A stretch of DNA of 40,092 nucleotides from NCBI GenBank assembly GCA_049999725.1, contig JBNGIS010016330.1, positions 15,752 through 55,843 of the forward strand, written 5' to 3'. The notes under the pieces are model-generated. The model was not told the origin of the DNA and made no database searches. It was given only the letters and a program-made list of their open reading frames with translations. The first letter of the stretch is position 1. Every line of letters begins with the position of its first letter. The DNA comes from Haplomitrium mnioides (Eukaryota > Marchantiophyta > Haplomitriopsida > Calobryales). Positions 21,980 to 31,737 of the stretch are shown piece by piece. The translations under genes and the position numbers were made by a program.

Positions 21980-23937
21980 AGACTACTCAAAGCAAGAACC
22001 TTTTTTGTTTTAAAAGAAATTGTGGTTTTTAAGCTCAAAAAACCAAAAAAAAATGAGGTTATTTTATTAAAACAAACAGTACATGAGTTTTTCAAGTTCA
22101 TTTTTGGCCATTTCAACAAGCATGATAGAGCAAGAGTCAATTTTGTTATGCAAAATCAAACAATGTTATTAGTTTTAATGAAAATATTGGAAAACTTGAA
22201 ATCAATGAAAAGTATAAAAATTATGTAAGTTTTCACAAGAAAATTGCAATATCAATGACTACAATTCGAAGCCCAAAAGTTGAAACACACATCACAAGAA
22301 ACTATTTTGAAATATGTTTGATTGCACAAACTCTAGTCGCGCATATACATGGTGCTCTTTGAAACGCTTTTTAGGAAAAGAAATTACAAAACATGAAAAA
22401 AAAAAGCCCAAGTGGACTAGAAGTCAAGGGATTGAGTTTGCAATTGTAGACACAAGAACCAACAAAAAAAACATTGCATGGATTTAGGAGCTCTATTTTC
22501 AAGTTCAAGCAAAAAAGAAGCTTTTATTTGTAGTTGAAAATCCATGCATGCAAAAGTTAAAGTGTGCTTTAAAAAAAGGTTTCAACACTTTAAAATGTTT
22601 TTATAATTCAATGAAGCATATACACAAAGGAGTCATAGTTCATAGTCAAAAAGGCAATGGCTAAAGAGATTGATTCAAGAATGTAAACAAGAAACATCTC
22701 CAAGTTTTTGACTTGATTCTACAAACAAAGGTTTTCAGTTGTACAAAAGAGTATATAACTTGTGTAGAAACTAAGTTCTAATTAGTAGTCTTTGTATGTA
22801 GAAGGTTGAGGGTTGTATATGAGAAGCATAACTTGTGGAAGGCTTGGACTTCCTCCATAAAGTCTTAGAACTCTATTTTTACATACATTTGGCTTCTTAT
22901 TTGTAGGATTCCCAATAGTAGGTGAACATGTACCTGTACCTATAGTTGTATATAGTAGTGTAGGTCTATATGCACACATAGGAATCTAAGCTCAACATTT
23001 GAACACTCTACCCCAAAGTCTATGCGCACATAGAAATCCGAACTCATCATCTGTACACTCCACAACAAAGACTATCAAGAATCTAGGTCAATACTGGAAA
23101 CCTTTGACAGAACCTGGGGGGCTAGGCATTTTCTCTGTATCCGTGATGAAGATAACGTTTACTGGAATCTGGATGTTAGTAGTAATCTGGATTGAGGGTA
23201 TGGGTCTGCTTTGGTTTACTAGGCTTGATCCCGAAAGGGATTGATTGGTTGCTGTTTTTTGCCGCTCGGCCTGATTGCTGGCCGCGGTTGTACCTTTGAT
23301 GCTCGAAAGTAATAAAGATGTTTACTTTCGGTCAAAAAAAAAAAAGAAAAAGAATCTAGGTCTTAGATTTCGTAGAAGAGTTTTTGTAAGCACAACATTT
23401 CGACTTCTGAATCAAAGTCTATGCGCACATAGGGTTCTTCTACAATCAAGGAAATAAACGGTAAACGTTCTATTTTTCGCAACAAACTCTACATACGCAA
23501 AAGATTTTGCTTTTTGATTCAGAATCTAAAAGTGAAACGGGTATCTTTAAAGCTCTACATCTGAGTCAAAGTGCGCCTAAGGTTTTAAACTATACATCAA
23601 AGTCCTTACAAGCAAAAAATAAGTAGACAATTTGGATAGATGCTTTAGCAATACAATAAGCTTGAACTCTTCTAGCAAGCACTAAAATTAGAAACAACAT
23701 ACTTACATTTTAGATAAGAAAATATTTTACAAAGAAAATGAAAATACTAGCTAGAGATTCAAGTTTCATTTACAGAGAATAGCATTTAACTTGGAATGAT
23801 TTATAGTAAAAAGTCCAAGGTGGTAGATAAACTCAACAAATTGCTTCACCACATTCTCACCTACTTTATAAAATAATAATCTTAAATTACAATATAATTT
23901 AAAATATACAATGTACAATAACATTCTTAAATTCTTT
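21980..23937. other. Left subterminal noncoding region of copy 2
   Basis: Collinear with 11005-12576 and likewise without protein pattern. Palindromic motifs at about 22334, 22967 (CTATATGCACACATAG), 23020 and 23419 (CTATGCGCACATAG). About 100 bp near 22866-22966 (starting around AGAACTCTATTTTTACATAC) are absent from copy 1 and unexplained. The LINE insertion is listed separately. Confidence 0.6.
23090..23349 (+). mobile_element. 5'-truncated LINE-like retroposon with poly(A) and 13-bp target duplicate
   Basis: Absent from copy 1. Flanked by AAGAATCTAGGTC at 23077-23089 and 23350-23362, and ending in a run of A interrupted by G. Just before the tail, CGAAAGTAA and TTTACTTTCG form a hairpin around 23298-23328, as in many plant L1 3' ends, followed by GTC and the A tract. 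No RT sequence is present, so family assignment rests on the tail and duplicates. A processed transcript is the alternative. Confidence 0.8.
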
Positions 23938-26498
23938 AAGTCACTCGTCTCAACTTCTTCAGATTCAGCTTCAGAAGATTCATCAAGATTTACTTGATCT
24001 GTCTCAATGTTAATGATAGTGATTGAATCTCTTTCAAACATTTTAAAATTGAGGGCTTTTTGTCTTTCGTATTAGATTTGCTTTAATGGTAGCTAGAGTG
24101 GTTTTTCTCAATTGGTTTTTTTGTGTACGAAGAAAATCAAAAGACAAAATCGTGATTTGTATCACATCAAGTACATCAATATGTAACTTGGATTTGCATT
24201 TCCCTTTTGTTGTTGCTATTTTTTTGGGGAAGTATTGTCCAGAAAAATGCATCCTCAGCCTTACAAGAAAATTGTTGAACATGTACTCGTTTCGAGTTTG
24301 AGGGATATGTTTCCAAAGCAACAACACCAATACCATGGCTTGCTTTGACTGTTGTCACAACTGGTTTTAATAGAAACAAGAACAAATCCTATGCGCGCAT
24401 AAGATTTGCAAACAACAAAAAAGGTTCTTGCTATTGTTTTTCCTGCAAAGGGCTCTTGATTCAAAGCAATAAAAGCAAAACTTGTTGCAAGGCTAAGGTC
24501 TTCACTAAGAATCAGATTCATTTCCTTGCTTGATTGTAGACAAGGTTTGAATTCAAACTAAAAACAACATTCCCTATGCGAGCATAGACTCTCTTCTCAC
24601 AACTCAAGTTGCTAAGGATCATTCAACTCAAATCTTGTTTGCTAAATAGCTTAACAAAAACAATATCTTTTAGTACTAAGTTGAGAAAATATAACATCTC
24701 TAAAACTAAGCTTTTTGTCTAGAAAAAAGAGCATGGATTAACCAAAGGTTTTAAAAGAGAAGAAATTTGTTACCTTTGTCAGACTACAAGACAAAATTTT
24801 CTCGTAATGATTTTGTTTCTTTGCATGTTTCACAAAAAACAAATCTATTGTGTTTTGGAATTTTTACATTTGGGAAATGAGTTCTCCAATGTTTTGTGAA
24901 ACCCGAGAAACTAAAAATACAATGGGGATCTTTCTCTTTCAAATAAGTTATATAGTAGTCATAAACTTCCCATTTTGTAAAATTATTGGGTAAGTTATAA
25001 AGTTCGTGAGTGGGCACTCTCTTGCAGTGCCCTTGAAAAGCTGTCCATCCACTCACACACAAAAACTTCTTTAGCATATAATTCTCTTTTTCCAAAAATG
25101 CCTCTAGAATTTACGTTTTTGAGATTTTGAATCATTTGGATTCTATCATTCCCTACTGATAATAATAATTTGAAGGCTCTTCTACAGACAATAGCACCAT
25201 TAGATAGAGTAAATTGATTGTCAACATCATAGTATCTTCTTGGTATTCCCCACTGTAGTGTAATATCTCAATTCTTCATGCTTTGTTGAAAATACATTTC
25301 TGTCATAACTTTTAAAAAATTGGTCTTGCACAATGACAAGCAATTATGTGGACAACATGAAATCCTCTTCAATCTAGAAATTGGCATTGGATCGAGCTTT
25401 TTCTTCACAAAGCTCTCGTCAAGATGGACTTTCTCCAAAGAATTTTCACGTAAGGTGTTTACCCATTTGGGTTTTGGCCCACACAAAGAATTTTTAAGTT
25501 GTGCTGGTCGATTTGGTCCGTAGGCAAATCTAGCAATTAGACATAATTCATTGTCTTAAACATCTTGATCATCATCATAGACATTGTTTATTTCTTTGCA
25601 AAATATTTTTGAATGATGAGGTACTCTTTGAGGATTGAGAGAACTGCACCATTACAAAATGGAATCTTGATCAATATCTCGATTACTAGGAAAAAAAATT
25701 TGTAGCATAATCGGTGCTCTTGGTGATAACTCCAAGGAAATATTGATTGATTGAGACTCTTTATTAGAATCATTTCCCAAACTGTCGTCTGAAGACTCCT
25801 CCAAAAGAACTTGATTTGCTTCAGATTTCCCAATCTCATTGCGAGGTTTAACTTGAATTGAAATCACTTGTTGTCTGAGTGGTGCTTTCAAGGACAACAG
25901 TTCATCTTCAAAATTGAAACCGTCTACAGATTGTATGCTTTTTGTGTTTTGAAAAAACACACTTTGATCATGAATATCAAGGTCTTCCTCAAATGAGGAC
26001 AAAGAGAGGTCCACAACTGTCTAGAAATTCTGAGTTGAACAACTTTTTGTTGATATGTTGGAGTAATCAAAAGAAAGATTCAACTTTGACTGCTTGATTG
26101 ACAACAAAGATCTTGTGCTTGCAGAAGTTTGTTTCTTTAATTCTTTGCAAGCATTGGGTTCCCTCTTTGATCCTTTGCACAAAAGTTGTTCATTTGTTTC
26201 TCCTATGTGCGCATTGGATTTACTCCTTGACTCTATGCGCATAGGGTTCAATTTGTGATCCTATGCGCGCATAGGATTCACCTTCTTGATCTTCTCAAGC
26301 AAAGCTATCTGATTCAACACAAGCCATCTTTTTTCTCAATATACTCGCCATCATACTTGATGCTTGTTGTAGTCCATCATTTACCTCCAAAGAATTGCAA
26401 TTTGCACAAATCTCAACCTGCATGTCAAAAGTAACACTTTTTTGTGATGATGAATCTTGAAATTCTAACCTCTTCTTGCCCTTGAAAACTCCAGCCAT
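23938..26498 (-). pseudogene. DUF7869-like gene, copy 2 (core deleted)
   Basis: Starts at the ATG at 26498 (MAGVFKGKKRLEFQDSSSQK) and keeps a cleaner N terminus than copy 1: 67 open codons, then SKREPNACKELKKQTSASTR, then the acidic VLLEESSDDSLGND (25800-25740). Next come RLKRISCCPHNCLSLC (a Cys cluster, possible zinc site, about 25370-25320), VCRRAFKLLLSVGNDRIQ and YNLPNNFTKWEVYDYY, then PNVKIPKHNRFVFCETCKE with the CETC pair intact (24850-24820). The segment with the LDN...ENKN and GHTH motifs is missing. The frame resumes in the C-terminal Lys-rich region (GKCKSKLHIDVLDVIQITIL) and the acidic tail LDESSEAESEEVETSD. With copy 1 it defines the full gene. Confidence 0.72.
26258..26277. repeat. 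Perfect 20-bp palindrome ATCCTATGCGCGCATAGGAT
   Basis: Exactly self-complementary. It lies between two of the N-terminal reading-frame blocks of the DUF7869-like gene of copy 2. A near copy is at 24387-24406 (one mismatch, AAGAT end), and related motifs occur at 26232, 26207, 15187 and 17010. Confidence 0.9.
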
Positions 26499-26962
26499 TG
26501 ATAAAGCTCACTAAAAACCAACTATTTGAAGAAACTATTTTGACAAATATTGTTAACCTCTTAAGATCTATCTAAAATATATGGTTTTTAAAGAAATATC
26601 CACAAATGATGAAATTGGGAACTTTTTGTGAAGAAAATCAAAAAAGAAATTGGACAGATGAAAATGAGCGATGGTTTATATACTAAATTGTTTTTTTCAC
26701 CACGCAAATCTATTTGCCAAGAGCTCCGCAAATCATGTTTTGGCAAGAAAAGGCATAATTTGAAATTTAGGTATAAAAAGAGCGTCAATGGAAAGTTTAT
26801 TTCCATTGTTGCAAGTTCACTTTCTAGTTTTTGTTTTCTTGTCATCCATGTTTTTGCATTTTTCTTGTTGTTTTTTTTTCCATTTTCAGCCGTTCAATTT
26901 TTGTGAACTTTTGTTTCTAAGTCTTTTCACCTCAAATTCTACTAGTTTTCACTTTCTAGAAA
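26499..26962. promoter_or_regulatory. Divergent promoter spacer, copy 2
   Basis: 464 bp, the counterpart of 17282-17743. TATA boxes: GTATATAAAC on the minus strand (26674-26683) and TATAAAA on the plus strand (26772-26778). Confidence 0.65.
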
Positions 26963-27357
26963 ATGGTATCACAAGTCAATGTTTCCATACTTGCTCAACC
27001 AAAGCCTTATAGGTATTCGAATGTTATCAAAGCTCTAAAGCCAAAAAAATTAGACTAGGATTGGATGGTTAATTGTTGCTCCTTGAAAGACCCTGATCAA
27101 CACCTTTACCTTTTTGTTGGGGAAGGTGAGAAATTTAACCTGGGCCTTGTTGTCCAAACAACAATAGGAAGGGAAGTGAGCCAACATTGGGATGCTTATG
27201 CAGTCACAGGATGCCATTATCCTATACAAGGCCTCTTGCAAGCAATTTAGCTTTTCCGAGATGAACGAGAGGGACATTTTTACCAAGCATCTTCAGACGA
27301 CTAAGAATGACAACAAGGTAGTATCTTAAAACCCTTGTTCATTTGTTTTCTTTTTTG

Positions 27358-27575
27358 ACTGACTCCGGAGTCCATGTGCGCATGGATCTTGAAGTCTACG
27401 TGCACTTGGACTTGTGAGTCCCTACGTGCTTGGACTTGTGAGTCCATGCGCACATAGACTTGTGAGTCCTTGTGTGCCTTGACTCACATTGTCAAGTCTT
27501 TGCGCGCATGAACTCCCAGGTCTATGTGCGCATAGACTCTCAAGTCCAAACGCGTAGGAACTTCCTAGTCTTTTT
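27358..27575. repeat. Palindrome cluster, intron 1, copy 2
   Basis: About seven units of 27-30 bp. The best, AGTCCATGTGCGCATGGATC (27369-27388), is within two bases of the perfect palindrome AGTCCATGCGCGCATGGACT. A later unit reads GTCTATGTGCGCATAGACTC. Confidence 0.85.
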
Positions 27576-29229
27576 TTCTTAGACTGAATGTTAAGTACAT
27601 GTCTACTTGATGTAAACACCTAGAGAGTTTTTGTTTAACATGTTTGATCGTTTTTTTGTTTTGTTTTTCAATTCACTCAATTTTTGGCGGACTTTGTGGA
27701 TGGCTACCCTAACACGAAGCGCGTCAAACATGGTTTCATAAAGATGTCCATTAGCATCAAACTACTGAAGCCCAATCAGGGCGTCCATATTCAGCACCTT
27801 GTGTCGTATTCTAGCACAGCAACCATGTCAACTGCAACAACACCACGAACATCTGTTGCAAAGAAGAGGAAGGCGGTGGAGCCAATCAAGGCTACAAAAA
27901 AGAAGAAATAGGTTGTCACAAAGAAAAAGCCTATGCCAACTCCAATTATTGAGAAGGAGCTAGCTCCCTCCCAATCTCGAACAAGGTCCTCTTCTGTGGC
28001 TCCTTCGTCTTCAACATCGAGTAGCTCTAGAGAGGAAACTGAGCCGGAGCTAGTTCAAGCTCCAACATCAAGAGCAAAAAGGCAATTGCATAAGAGGATG
28101 TGAACCTTTCAAGAGCGTGAGCAAGTAGACCCTCAGACAGTATCTAATGAAGACAAAATTAAAATCAGTGAGTCTGCAATCCATCAATGCACAGTTCGAG
28201 AAGAAGCAATTACAATTTGGCTAGAAAATTTAAATCTTCCAAAACATGGAATGGACAATTGGAGGCTATTCCAAACTAAGAGATTGAATGAAGACTTTGT
28301 TGAGCTTTTAGCACAGAGATTTCTCACAAACAAATATGCGCACAATTTTTTTATTGTTGTTGTTGACCCGAAGTGTGGGTTGAAGGATAAGTCATAGTTT
28401 GATGTAAGGAACCCTGACAAGTGTCGATACAAGATTGCAGGAAGCAATCACAGTGTTGCAGCAAGGTAGCTTCTTATCACAAAATACAAAGCAAAGAATC
28501 CAATGCTTTTGCTCTGCAACTGCCAAGTTTACGTGGGGCTAACACCAATAGAGGCCCGTATTTTTGCAACGGATGACAATTTCAACCAGAGATACAGGTT
28601 GGAAATGACCTCAATTCAAAAGGTCAAATATTGACATCAGAGGTTCATGTAGAGTGGGATGGTGCCATCCCATAAATTACAAAGAGAATTAGTGTTGGAG
28701 ACCTTGGAGATCAAGCCCAAGTTGACTCTTGAGAAGACAATCACTTCTCAAGACAATTGGTTCCAATTGGCGTTCTGAAGTGGTGAGCTCTGGGATTTAC
28801 AAGAGAGCAGTTTTTCTATGTGGGAGAAAAATAAAGTGAAGGGCCAAAAGTTGAAGGCCAAAGGATCACAGAGAATGGAGGACATGAAGTGGACATCTTG
28901 AAGGTCCCTTCAGGGTTTTCTCAACGAAGTTAAGACATCAGTTTTGAAACATGTGGAAGCCGAAGAGCTTTCAATTGAAGAAATGTCTCGCGAGATGGAG
29001 AGACATAAAGTTTTGGCAATCATGGTGAAATCTTTCTACTCCAAAGTTTACTACATCTCTTGGGAAGAAACAAGAGAGGAGTATCCTCTCTACACCGAGG
29101 AGTAAAAGATGGCTGCATTTTACTCCAATTTTGATAGGCTTTTGGTAAGTTTGTTTTTCCACTTAACATTTATTTGTCTAGAGTTGCCTTGAATTTAATG
29201 CAAATTGTCTTTCATTATGGTAAATATGA

Positions 29230-29525
29230 TATTGAGTCCATGCGTGCATGGATTACAAAGTCTGTGCGCTCAAGGACTCTCTAGTTTAACGCGCATGGAA
29301 TGTCAAGTTCATGTGTGCATGGACTCTCTATTCGAGGCTTGCAAGGGACTCTCTAGTCCCTTTGTGCTTGGGCTATCAAGTCCATGCACGTATGGACATT
29401 GGAGTCAAAGCGCTCAAGAACATTGAAATTTCTGCGCACTTGGACATTGAAATCCAAGAGCTTCTAGACTTCAATGTCCATGCAAGCATAGACTTCAAAG
29501 TCAATCTTAGTTTGGACTCTAGGAT
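29230..29525. repeat. Palindrome cluster, intron 2, copy 2
   Basis: About ten units, for example AGTCCATGCGTGCATGGATT (29235-29254) and AGTCCATGCACGTATGGACA near 29380. It lies wholly between the donor at 29145 and the acceptor at 29609. Confidence 0.85.
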
Positions 29526-30901
29526 CTTTGCTCAAATTGTCTTCCTCTCTAAAGTCTAAACTTTTTTTTGTTGTCTTCTCTAATTTTTTTCTGTTTTTAT
29601 TATATGCAGGGGGAGAAAACTTTTAAACGACAGCTTGCTCAAAAATTGATGGCAGTTTCCAAAGGGCAAAAACAATCGAGGGTCGAAGAAGACCTAGAAG
29701 ATCAAGACCAAACCTTAACACTTGTTTCTTTCCTGCTTGCTTTTCTGCTTCATTGACAAAAAGCTAGAGAGTGGAAATTAAGGTAGCAAAATAACATTGT
29801 TCCCCTTCTCACTGATGGAGTTCTAAGAGACAAAGACAATGGCTTACTGTCCTTTGTTGATGGACTCAACGTGGCATATTACAAAGTCTATATGGAGGCA
29901 AATGCTCGTCAATTCAAGGGATTTGTGAAACCTAGATACTTCACTTTGGGAATTGCAGATATTTCTTATAGTTACAACCTTAAGGAATGCAAGCACGACG
30001 ACTCTAAACCTTTTTCTAGAGATGATATTTTTGATATGGTTTCTTATTTTGCGGCAATCACAACTTTGGATTTTTGGTCTTTTGTAATAATACATTATTT
30101 GCAACAATTTAGCATCGTTGAGGATGCTCTTCTAGAGGTTTGATGTGCCATCAACTATGACATCTTGCAAGTTCTTTTTGATTTTTTGGTTTTTTTAGTT
30201 TACCTTATTTCAAGTGTCTGATTTGTTTGTTTTTCTTACTACATGGACAAAAGTAATATTCATCATTTTGGTGGTCCAACAATTGCTCATGCTCAAGAAT
30301 ATTGGACTGTGGGCTACTGGACAAAGGAGGGAAAGAGGAGCATGAGGCTTTTCAATTTGCAATGTGCTGATGCAAGTGGTTGACCTCGGCAAATTATGTG
30401 GAGTGTGTTTAGTTGCCCTACGGTATTGGCTAAACTGAAACATTCAGGAGATGATGCTTCTATGAATGTTTATCAAAAGCCCCATGCTCTTTATAATTTT
30501 TTTATTAACCATTTATCAATAGAGCAAGATTGGATATTAGATTTCTGCTTTGGGTCCAACACATGCCTTGTTTGTTCTTTGAAGATGATGCAAATTTGCA
30601 TTGCTATGGAATATGATAAACATCAGTCTATCTACATTCTTCAAAGAGTTTTTGGCAACGACTTCCTTGCCATCCGACGTGATCGAATCGCAGATAGTGT
30701 ATGCATGCCACAAAGAACCTGTTTCTCCTAGTACTGCAGGTGCTACTGGTCATTCTGTTTCCATCTTTGAGACCAAAAAGTCTCAGCAGGACCCTCTGGC
30801 ATCTCGAAATGCTTAAGCTTTTCAGCAAGTTGATTTAAATGAGACAATTTCTCCTGAAGAGGATAGAGTTGTAGCATCAGAGTGATGTAATTTTTGTACA
30901 C

Positions 30902-30907
30902 AATAAA
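30902..30907 (+). terminator. Polyadenylation signal AATAAA
   Basis: Lies 17 bp after the methyltransferase stop codon, in ACAATAAAGTG. It supports 30883-30885 as the true gene end. Confidence 0.5.
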
Positions 30908-31707
30908 GTGTTTTCTTTACAAAATTTTATTTGTTGAAGTTTCAATCTTCTTACATTCCCAATCCAACTTAATTTTGTTCATCACGATTCAATTTGCTGC
31001 GCAAAATAGTTTTTGAGCAAAACGTATTGGTTTCTATGAAAATTAGCTATGAAGTCTATGCTGGCATGGAAGTTCACATTTTTTTTCATTTTCTATTCCT
31101 TCTTAGGCGGGCTTTTGCATTTCTTGCTTCCAATTACTTAGCAGTCCGTGCTCACATCAGTTCTCCATGCATGCATGGGCTTCAGATGTTCAAGCTCGAT
31201 CTAACTATAGCTCTTACTGCACGCATGGATCTTTCCAACAATGTGTGCCAATATTTGGGCCTCAATTTTTGATGTCAGCATAGGCTTGAGCTATATTTTA
31301 ACAATTTTTCTTTAACAATCCTCTTGCGCCAACATTTAAGAGTTCTAGCTCAAAAAGTTTTTTTTTTATAAAATTTGAATGTTTATATCAATTTTACAAA
31401 TTTTTGCATTTATTGTTAGTTTTGAGAATATTTAACAACAAATGTTGTATTTTGTTTTTATATATTTTGTTTGGCGATGGTCACACTTTTGAAAGATGAA
31501 ATTGTGAAAGCAATTTTGTTAAAATGCTCATAAGAAGATTTGTTTTTTTATATATTGTGCACTCAAAGTAAGTTATTTTGATATATAAAATTACATTTTT
31601 TTTTGTTAATGAACATTACTAGTGTCAAATTCATGATTTTGCACACGTTAAAATTTTGAAAATGGTTTTTGCGAACACCAAATGAAACAAGAACCCTATT
31701 AATAGCG
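30908..31707. other. Right subterminal noncoding region of copy 2
   Basis: AT-rich and without coding pattern. Palindromic motifs near 31053, 31144, 31166 (CCATGCATGCATGG) and 31218. Its last 400 bp are collinear with the end of copy 1. Confidence 0.6.
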
Positions 31708-31733
31708 ACTCTTGGTTCAAAGTAGCGGTTGTT
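31708..31733 (-). repeat. Right TIR of DNA transposon copy 2
   Basis: Reverse complement reads AACAACCGCTACTTTGAACC then AAGAGT. Followed by TTTT at 31734-31737. Confidence 0.82.
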
Positions 31734-31737
31734 TTTT

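Larger units (their letters stand above)
26963..30885 (+). pseudogene. ParB-like / beta-class DNA amino-methyltransferase gene, copy 2
   Basis: ATG at 26963 (MVSQVNVSILAQPKPYRYSN). Exon 1 has KDPDQHLYLFVGEGEKFNLG and ends near the donor at 27318. Exon 2 (about 27688-29144) has ADFVDGYPNTKRVKHGFIK, a Lys/Ser linker, the ParB-like region (RLNEDFVELLAQRFLTNKY, FFIVVVDPK, KIAGSNHSVAAR, then VYVGLTPIEARIFA), and ends at GTAAGT. Exon 3 starts at 29610 after TATATGCAG (GEKTFKRQLAQK) and holds motif IV as IADISY (29952-29969). Exon 4 (about 30245 on) holds QKPHALYNFFINHL and motif I as WILDFCFGSNTCLV (from 30531), then CIAMEYD, the order typical of beta-class N4/N6 methyltransferases. Stop TGA at 30883; AATAAA at 30902. 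Stops and frameshifts make it a pseudogene. Expected activity is DNA base methylation in the nucleus. Confidence 0.75.
21954..31733. mobile_element. Large TIR DNA transposon, copy 2 (9,780 bp)
   Basis: Same family and same orientation as copy 1. TIRs at 21954-21979 and 31708-31733; flanking TTTT on both sides (21950-21953 and 31734-31737). It is inserted in the 3' UTR of the copia element that copy 1 interrupts. It keeps the complete ParB-methyltransferase gene, including the last exon, but has lost about 2.2 kb of the DUF7869-like gene (join near 24305, matching 12945 and 15108 of copy 1). It also carries a LINE insertion at 23090-23349 and about 100 extra bases near 22866-22966. The different target duplicates argue for a separate insertion rather than a tandem duplication. 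Confidence 0.82.

Noticed and set aside
18236-29525. Palindrome clusters considered as CRISPR repeats or MITEs
   Set aside because: Units are degenerate, lack unique spacers, and lack separate TIRs or target duplicates.
10980-31733. Simple tandem segmental duplication of ~11 kb
   Set aside because: Each copy has its own TIR pair and different 4-bp flanking duplicates, and copia sequence lies between them.
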